Below are positions 27,996 through 36,329 of a stretch of DNA of 64,000 bases, one piece after another. Made by a program: the position numbers and the translations under genes. Source of the stretch: Chitinophaga oryzae (lineage in GTDB: Bacteria; Bacteroidota; Bacteroidia; Chitinophagales; Chitinophagaceae); assembly GCF_012516375.2 (NCBI RefSeq), contig NZ_CP051204.2:1240001-1304000 (forward strand), given 5' to 3'. The notes beneath the pieces were generated by a model. It did no database searches. It was not told the DNA's origin and saw only the letters and a list, made by a program, of their open reading frames with translations. Positions within the stretch are counted from its first letter, which is position 1; each line of letters opens with the position of its first letter.

Positions 27996-29843
27996 TCAAT
28001 CGGGCTTCTTCCCATCTAAAAATGTATTGATAGTATTTATTTCAGTGTGATTGTTCTGGCCCGGATCGCTCACCGTGTAGTTGGAGTAAAAGTGTTCGGC
28101 GGAGCCGGCACCATTGTCCAGGGTTACATTGCGGCGCAGGTAAGCCGGAACGTTCTCTATTTCCGCGTTGTTGTCCATGTTTTTCACGTTGAAGCTGATG
28201 CTGCGCAGTTTAGCGACTCTTTCAGCCTGTTTACGTTTTTGTTCTTCCAGTTCTTCGTAGGAAGTCTGTTGCATGGGCACTTCCGGAGGCAGCGGATTAC
28301 CGGGTTCTTCTTCCCGGTATACCATTTTCATTTCCGGTGTGGCGGGCGTACCTGGTTCCACGTAGATATTGGTGGGACGGTTCAGGTAACCGCCTGCAGC
28401 GCTGCCGCCCTGTGGCTGTATGATATTCACATTAGGCTGTGCAGGTTGTTGCATATGTGGCTGTTGCGGCGGCATATGCTGCTGCACATGCTGCTGTTGT
28501 GGCGGCATATGTTGTTGTTGTTGCTGCGGCTGCTGCACGTGTTGCTGCACTGGCTGTTGTACCGGTTGTGGTTCAGGAGCCGGCTGCGGTTGCTGGGCAG
28601 GCACCTGTTGTATGTTCAGTACATAGTTCTGCCGTGCAGGCGCGATCGGCGCCTGTTGCTGTGGCTGCGGAGGGGTGTATCCGGTAACAGGTTCAGGGTG
28701 GGACACTACAGGTTCCATCAGGCGGGGGGCCATCAGGTCCTGAGGTTCCTGGAACAGGACGCCCTGTGACTGCTGCAGGTTCATTTTTTTCTCGTCGCCG
28801 TCTTTACCCAGCTGCATCACGATTTTAGGTTCGGTGCGTTCCGGGGTGGAAGGGGTCATTTTCATCTGCTGGATAGGTTTCTGTTCAAAACCGGTAGCGA
28901 TGATGGTAACACCCAGTTTGCGGTCCAGTGTCTGGTCATAGCCCACACCGAGGATCACGTCGCAATCCTCGCCGGCCTGGCTCTGAACATAGGCCTGGAT
29001 GATATCCATTTCATCGAGGGTGTGTTCGAATTCACCTTCAGAAGAAGAGATATTGATCAGGATCCATTTGGCGCCGCGGATATCGTTGTCGTTCAGCAAC
29101 GGAGAAGTCAGTGCATCTTCGATGGCACGTTGTGCACGGTTTTCACCTTCCGCGATAGAAGCGCCGAGGATAGCCACGCCACCGTTACGCATAACGGTGC
29201 ACACATCGGCAAAATCCACGTTGATCTGACCGGTGGAGTTGATAACGTCCGTGATACATTTGGCAGCGGTGGCCAGTACGTTGTCCGCTTTTTCGAAAGC
29301 GGCCTTGAACTTCAGGTCACCGAACTTCTGTCTTAATTTATCATTGGAGATGATCAGCAGGGTATCTACATACTCTTTCAGGCGTTGTACGCCTTCATCG
29401 GCCTGCAGCATTCTCTTTTTTCCTTCGTAAGAAAACGGGGTGGTAACAATACCAACGGTCAGGATACCCAGTTCCTTGCATATCCGCGCGATGATGGGAG
29501 CGCCACCGGTACCGGTGCCACCGCCCATACCGGCAGTGATGAAGGCCATTTTGGTATTCACCTCCAGTATTTTTTTGATTTCTTCAAAGGATTCTTCTGT
29601 TGCCTGCTTACCAATTTCGGGATTGGCGCCGGCACCAAGGCCCTGTGTGAGGTGCGGTCCCAACTGGATTTTGTTGGGCACAGGACTGTTGGCAATAGCC
29701 TGAGCATCGGTATTGCAGATAATAAAATTCACCCCTTCAATGCGCTGGCTATACATATGATTCACCGCATTACTTCCACCGCCACCTATGCCGATGACCT
29801 TGATGATAGAAGATTTTTCCTTAGGAAGATCAAAATGTATCAT
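27996..29843 (-). CDS. ftsZ: Cell division protein FtsZ, with an extended Q/P-rich linker
   Basis: Tubulin-like GTPase that forms the Z ring. Residues about 1-325 hold the core, with GGGGSNAVNHM and the tubulin signature GMGGGTGTGGAPIIA, and the T7-loop region with the catalytic Asp residues (NVDFADV). The linker (about 330-560) is unusually long and rich in Gln, Pro and His (HVQQPQQQQQHMPPQQQ). The tail ends in INTFLDGKKPD, the likely FtsA-binding peptide of Bacteroidota. At 615 residues it is well over the roughly 380 of E. coli. It ends the dcw cluster; an inverted-repeat region separates it from ftsA. Confidence 0.98.
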   Translation of the reverse strand: MIHFDLPKEKSSIIKVIGIGGGGSNAVNHMYSQRIEGVNFIICNTDAQAIANSPVPNKIQLGPHLTQGLGAGANPEIGKQATEESFEEIKKILEVNTKMAFITAGMGGGTGTGGAPIIARICKELGILTVGIVTTPFSYEGKKRMLQADEGVQRLKEYVDTLLIISNDKLRQKFGDLKFKAAFEKADNVLATAAKCITDVINSTGQINVDFADVCTVMRNGGVAILGASIAEGENRAQRAIEDALTSPLLNDNDIRGAKWILINISSSEGEFEHTLDEMDIIQAYVQSQAGEDCDVILGVGYDQTLDRKLGVTIIATGFEQKPIQQMKMTPSTPERTEPKIVMQLGKDGDEKKMNLQQSQGVLFQEPQDLMAPRLMEPVVSHPEPVTGYTPPQPQQQAPIAPARQNYVLNIQQVPAQQPQPAPEPQPVQQPVQQHVQQPQQQQQHMPPQQQHVQQHMPPQQPHMQQPAQPNVNIIQPQGGSAAGGYLNRPTNIYVEPGTPATPEMKMVYREEEPGNPLPPEVPMQQTSYEELEEQKRKQAERVAKLRSISFNVKNMDNNAEIENVPAYLRRNVTLDNGAGSAEHFYSNYTVSDPGQNNHTEINTINTFLDGKKPD

Positions 29844-29867
29844 GACTCTATACTTTTATGGGTTAGT

Positions 29868-29958
29868 ACGGATAATTAATAATGAACGTGTTCGGTGTTA
29901 TAAGCGTGTATTCTTTGCCGTTAATATGGTTCATTTGTCCTGTCATTATTAATTATCG
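29868..29958. repeat. Inverted repeat between ftsA and ftsZ
   Basis: The 15-nt arms 29871-29885 and 29943-29957 are perfect inverted copies (GATAATTAATAATGA). A second, nested pair (AATGAAC at 29881 and GTTCATT at 29929) shares the left arm, so two alternative foldings are possible. It lies in the 172-bp ftsA-ftsZ gap. Confidence 0.65.
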
Positions 29959-30015
29959 TTCTTTGTTCTTATATAATAAACGTTTGCAGTTCACAACAAT
30001 TGCGCCATTTCACAT

Positions 30016-31422
30016 TTACAGTTTTGCGTCTTCTTCTTCTGTAAACATGTCAATGATCTTCGTTTTCATTTTATCCAGGAAGTTCTTCAGGGAAGCGTTC
30101 CTTTCTTTGGCTTTTCTGTCCTGTATTTCCTGGGTGCTGGGCGCTTCTTCTACCCATTCTTCTTCCTGTTGGGCTACCGACTGGGCGGCTTGTTCTTTCG
30201 CGAGGTAACTGGTATTAATTTTTATGTAATTTTCTTCCAGTGTTTTACGGTCATTTTCAAAATCGTTGTAGCCTTTGAGGATCAATCCTACGCAGGTGGC
30301 GTACATGGGCTTGGTCAGTTCTTCATCGAACAGGCCGCTGGCCAGGTGTTCGTTGGGGAAACCGATGCGGGCGCTGGCGCCGGTAGTGTATTCCGTGAGC
30401 TGGATCAGGTGTTTCAGCTGGGAACCGCCACCGGTCAGGATAATACCACCATTCAGCATTTTGTTGTCCATGCCGATTTGTTTGAGGTGATATACTACGA
30501 AATCGAGTATTTCACTCATACGGGCCTGGATAATATGCGCCAGGTTTTTCACGGAGATTTCTTTGGGGCTCTGTCCGCGTAAACCGGGAATAGTGATATA
30601 GGCGTTGCTTTTCGCTTCATCGGCCAGTGCATAACCGAATTGTACCTTCATCTGTTCGGCCTGTGTTTTCAATACACCGAGGCCATTTTTGATATCGTTG
30701 GTAATGTTTTCGCCACCATAGGGAATAACGGCTGTGTGTTTCAGGATGCCTTCGTAGAACACCGCCAGGTCGGTGGTACCACCACCAATGTCTACAATGG
30801 CTACTCCTGCTTCGAAGTCCATATCGCACATTACCGCTGCGGCAGATGCCAGCGGCTGCAGCACGAGATCGCGGATTTTAAGGCCGGATTTCTCCACGCT
30901 GCGGTTAATGTTTCGGATGGCGTTCTTGTCGCCGGTGATGATATGGAAGTTTGCGCCCACCTTCACACCGGACATACCGATGGGATAGGTGATGTTCTGC
31001 AGACTGTCCACAATATATTGCTGCGGGATCACATCGATGATCTGATCGCTCGCGGGGATAACGGTTTTATATTGATCGTTGATCAGCTGGTCAATATCTT
31101 TCTGGGATATTTCCGCGTCAACATCATTGCGGACAATATCACCACGGGTTTGCAAACTTTTGATATGATGACCGGCGATGCCGACATATACTTCATTGAT
31201 TTCCAGGTGGGGGCTGGAAGCATAACAGTTTTCCAGGGCTTGCCTGATGGCTTTGATCGTCTGGTCAATGTTCAGCACCATACCGTGCTGCACACCAAAC
31301 GATGTAGCTTTACCGAATCCCAGGATTTCCAGTTTCCCGTATTCATTCTTCCGTCCTGCTATGGCAGCAATCTTCGTAGTTCCGATATCGAGACCTACAA
31401 TGATGGGAGCTTCCTGATTCAT
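30016..31422 (-). CDS. ftsA: Cell division protein FtsA
   Basis: Actin-like ATPase that tethers FtsZ to the membrane, 468 residues. The N-terminus VGLDIGTTKIAAIAG is phosphate-1, the SHS2/1C domain follows at about 85-165, phosphate-2 is GVAIVDIGGGTTDLAVF (about residue 205) and the adenosine motif is ILTGGGSQLKHL (about 330). The last 12 to 15 residues (KTKIIDMFTEEEDAKL) should form the amphipathic membrane helix. A low-complexity acidic and glutamine-rich stretch (AQQEEEWVEEAP) sits before it. The start overlaps the ftsQ stop by 4 bp, so the two are translationally coupled. Confidence 0.97.
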   Translation of the reverse strand: MNQEAPIIVGLDIGTTKIAAIAGRKNEYGKLEILGFGKATSFGVQHGMVLNIDQTIKAIRQALENCYASSPHLEINEVYVGIAGHHIKSLQTRGDIVRNDVDAEISQKDIDQLINDQYKTVIPASDQIIDVIPQQYIVDSLQNITYPIGMSGVKVGANFHIITGDKNAIRNINRSVEKSGLKIRDLVLQPLASAAAVMCDMDFEAGVAIVDIGGGTTDLAVFYEGILKHTAVIPYGGENITNDIKNGLGVLKTQAEQMKVQFGYALADEAKSNAYITIPGLRGQSPKEISVKNLAHIIQARMSEILDFVVYHLKQIGMDNKMLNGGIILTGGGSQLKHLIQLTEYTTGASARIGFPNEHLASGLFDEELTKPMYATCVGLILKGYNDFENDRKTLEENYIKINTSYLAKEQAAQSVAQQEEEWVEEAPSTQEIQDRKAKERNASLKNFLDKMKTKIIDMFTEEEDAKL

Positions 31423-32531
31423 GGCGTTGTTTGTTTTTTTGATGTGTTAACAGATTTATTCCCTGGCTTATACACTGCTTTAGGTTGTTGCTTCGGCGGC
31501 GTCGCTTTTTCCGTTTTCGTTTTTTTCGCGGGCGCTTTTGCCGTTGCTTTGTCTTTGTGGGCAGCCGCAGGTTTTACCGCTGTCCTGGCTGCCGGTTTTT
31601 CGGCTGGTTTGGCGGCCACCGTTGGATGTTCCGGTGGTTTGACTGCCGTTGTTTTCTCCGCGCTGTCTTCACTCTCTGCAATGGGTGGCTCGTCTGCTAC
31701 CAGCTGTCTGACCGTATCTTTGGGTATCGCCGGTTGTAACGGCGGTACACCATCCTTACGCGTACATACGACTTCATTCTCAAAAGCGATGTTGATGCGC
31801 GAATAATTATTCCAACCTACCTTATTCAGTCCTTCCTTGTAAAAAGCCAGCAGTTTGGTGAATTTTTTTTCAATATCGGCGCCTTCTCCGAACACGATCA
31901 CCTGGTCGCCCAGTTTGGGAATGAACTCAAACTTGCGGTCGGTGGTGATCATCAGCTGTTCTACCTGTGCCATCCAGAAAGCGTCTTTGCCGATGAAACG
32001 GCCCATGTCCACTATCTGTGCCGCCAGCAGGCTGTCTGTCCGTTGCAGCTTGTCCGCATCGGTGGGAAAACCGGTAAATACCGGCACCCTGGCGGCGTAC
32101 CGGGATGATACCGGTATACGCTCCGCTGCTTCGTCGAGGTAAAAGCTGTTGCCCGAAAAGGTAAACACCCTTGCTACCGGTTCCCGCTGTGTTACTTTGA
32201 TATGCAGCTCCTGTTTGCCGTTGAAATAGATCTCTGCATTTTTCACCCAGGGGTCCTGGTCTACCACTGCTTCCAGTGTACGGATGTTGATGTCCCGGAT
32301 CGGTTTGCCTACCGGGTTCAGCGCCTTGTCTTTGGTCAACAATGACCGGATATCCTTGGCTTCAATGAAGAAGTTATCATCCTTCCCTTCAAACTTCACC
32401 TGAATACCTTTACAGACACCTGATTCCTTGTCGTTATTGGCTGCCACGAGGAGGATAATAAAGCCCGTCACCGCTGTCACCCAGAGGATCAGCGCGCCCA
32501 GTCTCTTTAGTATCGTCGTGGTTTTAGCCAA
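31419..32531 (-). CDS. ftsQ: Cell division protein FtsQ, with a long basic C-terminal tail
   Basis: A 370-residue bitopic protein: one membrane helix at about 13-30 (LGALILWVTAVTGFIILLVAA), a POTRA domain at about 40-110 and a beta domain to about 255. These are the parts of FtsQ/DivIB that connect FtsL to the division complex. The last ~105 residues (about 265-370) are low complexity and rich in Lys, Ala, Pro and Thr (KPAEKPAARTAVKPAAAHK), which is not found in model FtsQ proteins. The gene lies between murC and ftsA, as usual. Confidence 0.9.
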   Translation of the reverse strand: MAKTTTILKRLGALILWVTAVTGFIILLVAANNDKESGVCKGIQVKFEGKDDNFFIEAKDIRSLLTKDKALNPVGKPIRDINIRTLEAVVDQDPWVKNAEIYFNGKQELHIKVTQREPVARVFTFSGNSFYLDEAAERIPVSSRYAARVPVFTGFPTDADKLQRTDSLLAAQIVDMGRFIGKDAFWMAQVEQLMITTDRKFEFIPKLGDQVIVFGEGADIEKKFTKLLAFYKEGLNKVGWNNYSRINIAFENEVVCTRKDGVPPLQPAIPKDTVRQLVADEPPIAESEDSAEKTTAVKPPEHPTVAAKPAEKPAARTAVKPAAAHKDKATAKAPAKKTKTEKATPPKQQPKAVYKPGNKSVNTSKKQTTP

Positions 32532-32542
32532 AGTTTTTGTTT

Positions 32543-33892
32543 TTAGTGAAGCAGCTGACTGATCGGTTCTTTTAACTGGTCAATGTCGCCTGCTCCGGCT
32601 GTTATTAATAACGGGACGGGTGTTTTCTTCAGCCAGTCCAGTACTTCTTCTTTTTGCATGATCTGCACGGGTACGGTGATCTTCTCTGCCAGGATTCCGC
32701 TGGTCACCCCTTCGATAGGCAGTTCCCTCGCCGGGTAGATAGGCAGCAGTATCACTTCGTCCGCCAGGGAGAGGCTTTCTGCAAAGCCCTCCGCCAGGTC
32801 GCGGGTGCGGGTGAACAGGTGCGGCTGGAATATCACGGTGCAGCGCCTGCCGGGGAACAATGCCTTCGCACTGGTGATCAGTGCGCGCAGCTCTTCCGGG
32901 TGGTGGGCGTAATCGTCGATATACACCTGGTGATCGTTTTTGATCACGTATTCAAAGCGCCTTTTGATGCCTTTGAAACTTTCTACCGCCGCTCTGATCT
33001 TCGCTGCGTCGATGCCCAGCAGATGTGCTACGGTAATAGCTGCCACCGCGTTTTCCACGTTGTGCATACCGCCGATGTGCAACCGGATGTTATCGATCAT
33101 CCAGTCCTGCTGCATCACGTCAAATTCATATCCGCCGTTGATCATCCGTATGTTGGCAGCGTATGCATTGGCGGCATCGTTTTGTAAACTGTACAGCAGT
33201 TTGTTGTCTGCTTTCAGCTCGTTTCCGCGATGCAGGCCGAACTTAGCAATCAGCGTGCCATTGGGCTTGATATTGTGCGTATACGTGATAAATGCTTCCT
33301 CCATGGCTTCCGGTGTGCCGTAAATGTCCAGGTGGTCTGCATCCATGGCAGTCAGGACGGCGATATCCGGACTTAATTTCAGAAAAGAGCGGTCATACTC
33401 ATCTGCCTCAATCACCGCCACCGCCTTGTTGCTGCTCCAGAAATTACGGTCGTAGTTCACGCTGATGCCGCCGAGGAAAGCGTTGCAACCATAGCCGCTG
33501 TCTGTGAGCAGATGCGCGATCATGGTGGAAACGGTCGTTTTACCATGGGTGCCTGCAACGGTAATGGCGAACAGTGAACGGGTGATTTCCTGCAGCACAT
33601 CGCTGCGTTTTACCACTTCAAAGCCATTGTCCCGGTACCATTTCAGTTCTTCATGGGTGGCGGGAATGGCCGGCGTGTATACAACGAGGTTAGTTTCCCT
33701 GTCTAATGCGTTAATATCGTCTGTATAATGGATCTGCATACCTTCGGCTTCCAGCTGCTTTGTGAGCGGGGTGGAAGTACGGTCATAACCGCTGACTGCC
33801 ACTCCTTTCTCATTGAAGAAGCGGGCGATGGCACTCATGCCGATGCCGCCGATGCCGATGAAATAAACCCGTTGTATGTTGTTCAAATCCAT
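32543..33892 (-). CDS. murC: UDP-N-acetylmuramate--L-alanine ligase
   Basis: First amino-acid ligase of peptidoglycan synthesis, adding L-Ala to UDP-MurNAc using ATP. 449 residues. N-terminal Rossmann domain with GIGGIGMSAIARFF (about residue 12), then the ATP-binding P-loop TVAGTHGKTTVSTM (about 115) and the conserved EADEYDRSFL motif. C-terminal domain carries DDYAHHPEELRA and FQPHLFTRT. Sits between ftsQ and murG on the same strand, 11 bp before ftsQ. Confidence 0.97.
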   Translation of the reverse strand: MDLNNIQRVYFIGIGGIGMSAIARFFNEKGVAVSGYDRTSTPLTKQLEAEGMQIHYTDDINALDRETNLVVYTPAIPATHEELKWYRDNGFEVVKRSDVLQEITRSLFAITVAGTHGKTTVSTMIAHLLTDSGYGCNAFLGGISVNYDRNFWSSNKAVAVIEADEYDRSFLKLSPDIAVLTAMDADHLDIYGTPEAMEEAFITYTHNIKPNGTLIAKFGLHRGNELKADNKLLYSLQNDAANAYAANIRMINGGYEFDVMQQDWMIDNIRLHIGGMHNVENAVAAITVAHLLGIDAAKIRAAVESFKGIKRRFEYVIKNDHQVYIDDYAHHPEELRALITSAKALFPGRRCTVIFQPHLFTRTRDLAEGFAESLSLADEVILLPIYPARELPIEGVTSGILAEKITVPVQIMQKEEVLDWLKKTPVPLLITAGAGDIDQLKEPISQLLH

Positions 33893-33910
33893 ATAAATCC
33901 TAAATCCCTT

Positions 33911-33937
33911 AATATCTAAATATCAAAATCAAAAAAT
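33911..33937. repeat. Copy of the dispersed AT-rich element overlapping the murG stop
   Basis: Positions 33911-33930 are the exact inverse of GATTTTGATATTTAGATATT found at 26015-26034. The copy reaches into the last codons of murG: its right end contains the stop codon (33929-33931). It lies in the murG-murC gap. Confidence 0.65.
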
Positions 33938-35020
33938 GCTGATCACTTCTTTGGCAATCACCATATCCGCGTTGGGATTGCCCAGTTCGCCGATATTTTT
34001 CTCCAGTTGCTCCATCAGCGCCCTGTTTTGCAGAAGGCTGAACAGTACGTTGGAGAGTTGTGCGCCCACTTCGTCGTTTTTGATCATCAGGCCCGCCTTT
34101 TTATTCACCAGGTTCATGGCGTTGGAAGTCTGATGGTCTTCCGCTGCAAAAGGATACGGTACAAAAATGACCGGCTTTTTCACCACGCATAGCTCTGCGA
34201 TGGCCAGTGCGCCTGCACGGGAGAGCACTACGTCTGCAGCTTTGTAGGCAAAGTCCATCACGTTGATGAACTCGTGCACTTTGATATGGCTGCTGTAGGG
34301 CGCCGCTGCGGCTTTCGCGGTTTCATAGTACGGTTTGCCGGTTTGCCAGATCAGCTGCAGGTCTTTCTGCACCAGCGTGGGCAGCAACGGCTGCAACGCT
34401 TCGTTGATCGATTTGGCGCCCAGGCTGCCGCCTACGGCGAAGATGGTTTGTTTCTGACTGCTCAGTCCAAAGTGTTGCAGGGCGTCTTCTTTAGTGACGG
34501 CGGATTGCGTGATGTTGTTCCTGACAGGATTGCCGGTGAAAACAATCTTGTCTGCCGGGAAAAATTTATCCATGCCATCATAAGCCACGCAGATTTTCTT
34601 TGCTTTTTTTCCCAGTATTTTGTTGGTTTTGCCTGCAAAGGAATTCTGTTCCTGTATGAGCGTCGGGATACCATTTTTCTGCGCCCTTCTCAGCATAGGG
34701 AAGCTGGCATAACCGCCAACGCCTACGACTGCGTCCGGATTGAATTCGGCGAGGATGTTTTTGGCCTGCCGGAGACTTTTCCAGATTTTGAAAGGCAGCA
34801 GTATGTTTTTAAAAATATTGCTGCGGTTAAAACCGGCTATTTCCAGTCCTTTGATGGGATAGCCCGCCTGCGGTACTTTTTCCATTTCCATTTTACCGGT
34901 GGCGCCTACAAAGAGGATGTCAATATCCGGCTGGATTTTCTTCAACGCATTGGCAATCGCTATCGCCGGGAAGATATGTCCTCCCGTGCCACCACCTGCT
35001 ATAATCACTTTGCGTTGCAT
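33929..35020 (-). CDS. murG: UDP-N-acetylglucosamine--lipid I N-acetylglucosaminyltransferase
   Basis: Membrane-associated GT28 enzyme that makes lipid II. 363 residues, standard length. N-terminal nucleotide-sugar fold with the glycine-rich loop AGGGTGGHIFPAIAIA (residues 8-23), GGYASFPML and the second glycine-rich loop AVGGSLGAKSIN (about residue 190). The donor-binding segment with LSRAGALAIAE and PYPFAAEDHQTSNA follows. The gene lies between ftsW and murC in the dcw cluster. Confidence 0.97.
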   Translation of the reverse strand: MQRKVIIAGGGTGGHIFPAIAIANALKKIQPDIDILFVGATGKMEMEKVPQAGYPIKGLEIAGFNRSNIFKNILLPFKIWKSLRQAKNILAEFNPDAVVGVGGYASFPMLRRAQKNGIPTLIQEQNSFAGKTNKILGKKAKKICVAYDGMDKFFPADKIVFTGNPVRNNITQSAVTKEDALQHFGLSSQKQTIFAVGGSLGAKSINEALQPLLPTLVQKDLQLIWQTGKPYYETAKAAAAPYSSHIKVHEFINVMDFAYKAADVVLSRAGALAIAELCVVKKPVIFVPYPFAAEDHQTSNAMNLVNKKAGLMIKNDEVGAQLSNVLFSLLQNRALMEQLEKNIGELGNPNADMVIAKEVISIF

Positions 35021-35067
35021 GTTCTTCAGTTACGATTGATTGTCTGTTCCTTTTATATAGATACGCA

Positions 35068-36267
35068 TTAAGCTACCGCAGCGTTTTCTGCATTGGCGGC
35101 CATGACGCGTTCCAGTCTTTCTTTTTCTGCCTGTTTACCTTCCATTTCCTCCACATTGCGGGCCACGCTCAGGATAATCCCGATGGCCATGCTGGTGAAA
35201 AGGACGGAAGAACCACCCATGCTGACCAGCGGCAGCGGCAACCCTGTAACGGGGAACAGCTGTACGTTTACCGCCATATTGGTCAGCGCCTGTATCACCA
35301 GCGTTACGCTGAGTCCCAGCGCCAGGAAGGCGCCGAAGGCATACGGACATTTTTTGTAGATCCGGATGCAGCGCAGCAGCAACAGCATATATGCCGCCAG
35401 TATCAGGAAAGCGCCTACCAGTCCGTATTCTTCGATGATGGTGGCGTAGATGTAATCGGAGTAGGCGTGTGGCAGAAAGTTACGTTGTGTACTGTTGCCG
35501 GGGCCTTTCCCGAGAATACCGCCGCCTGCGATGGCGATGTTGGCCTGTTGCACCTGGTAGGGCACTTCTGTATGATCGTCATTCATGAAGCTGTCCAGCC
35601 GCTTTTCCCAGGTTTTGGTACGCATCTCCATACCGGATATTTTGGCGATGGCAAACATCAGTACGATCGCCAGCGCTCCTGCCGCCACCATGCCGGCGAG
35701 GAACCTCACCGGTACCCTGCCAATGAAACAGAGCAGCATGCAGCTGGCCATTAACAGCAAAGCCGTGCTCATATTGGCCGGCATAATGAGTACGCAGATA
35801 ATGCCTACTGGTATGATGATGGGCAGAAACCCTTTCTTGAAATCGTTGATCACATGCTGCCTTCTGGACAACTGCCGGCTGACATACATGAAGATGGCCA
35901 GTTTGGCGACGTCCGATGTCTGGAAGGTCAGGTTGATGATCGGCAGCCTTATCCATCTGCTGGCGTCGTTGATATGCGAACCGAAAGCCAGCGTATAAAT
36001 GAGCAGCGGTATCGACACCAGGAAGCCTACCTGCGCCACCCGCGAGTAAATGGTATAGTTCACCCGGTGTGCGAAGTAGATGATCACCAGGCCCATACCG
36101 AGTACAATGAGCTGCTTCAGGAGATAGTACTCCGTATGGCCGCCCCGTTCGCGGTAGGCGAGCGAGCCGGTTGCGCTATACACGGCCAGCAGGCTCACCA
36201 GCGATAGAAATATCACTATCGTCCAGATGACCTTATCGCCTTTTGTTCTATAGAGCAATCCGTTCAT
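35068..36267 (-). CDS. ftsW: Peptidoglycan glycosyltransferase FtsW
   Basis: SEDS-family polymerase of septal peptidoglycan, 399 residues with about ten membrane segments. The RodA/FtsW landmarks are the N-terminal YSATGSLAY, the conserved GxxxxxPAN-STALL sequence (IMPANMSTALLLMA), the large periplasmic loop ending GILGKGPGNSTQRNFLPHAYSDYIYA and the C-terminal GLPLPLVSMGGSS. A charged tail of about 25 residues follows. Works with FtsI (40528-42633) in the same cluster. Confidence 0.96.
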   Translation of the reverse strand: MNGLLYRTKGDKVIWTIVIFLSLVSLLAVYSATGSLAYRERGGHTEYYLLKQLIVLGMGLVIIYFAHRVNYTIYSRVAQVGFLVSIPLLIYTLAFGSHINDASRWIRLPIINLTFQTSDVAKLAIFMYVSRQLSRRQHVINDFKKGFLPIIIPVGIICVLIMPANMSTALLLMASCMLLCFIGRVPVRFLAGMVAAGALAIVLMFAIAKISGMEMRTKTWEKRLDSFMNDDHTEVPYQVQQANIAIAGGGILGKGPGNSTQRNFLPHAYSDYIYATIIEEYGLVGAFLILAAYMLLLLRCIRIYKKCPYAFGAFLALGLSVTLVIQALTNMAVNVQLFPVTGLPLPLVSMGGSSVLFTSMAIGIILSVARNVEEMEGKQAEKERLERVMAANAENAAVA

Positions 36268-36329
36268 ATTGTTAATAATTTCGTTTTTTCGTTCCCGTTA
36301 TTCAACCCTTTTACCTGCAACCCCGGTAT

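Noticed and set aside
28440..28600. Possible CRISPR-like or tandem repeat array
   Set aside because: The periodicity is triplet codon repetition of Gln/Pro/His in ftsZ, without spacers.
28420..28769. Cysteine- and valine/alanine-rich small ORFs within ftsZ
   Set aside because: They are translations of the CTG/TTG-like repeats of the Gln-rich FtsZ linker in other frames.
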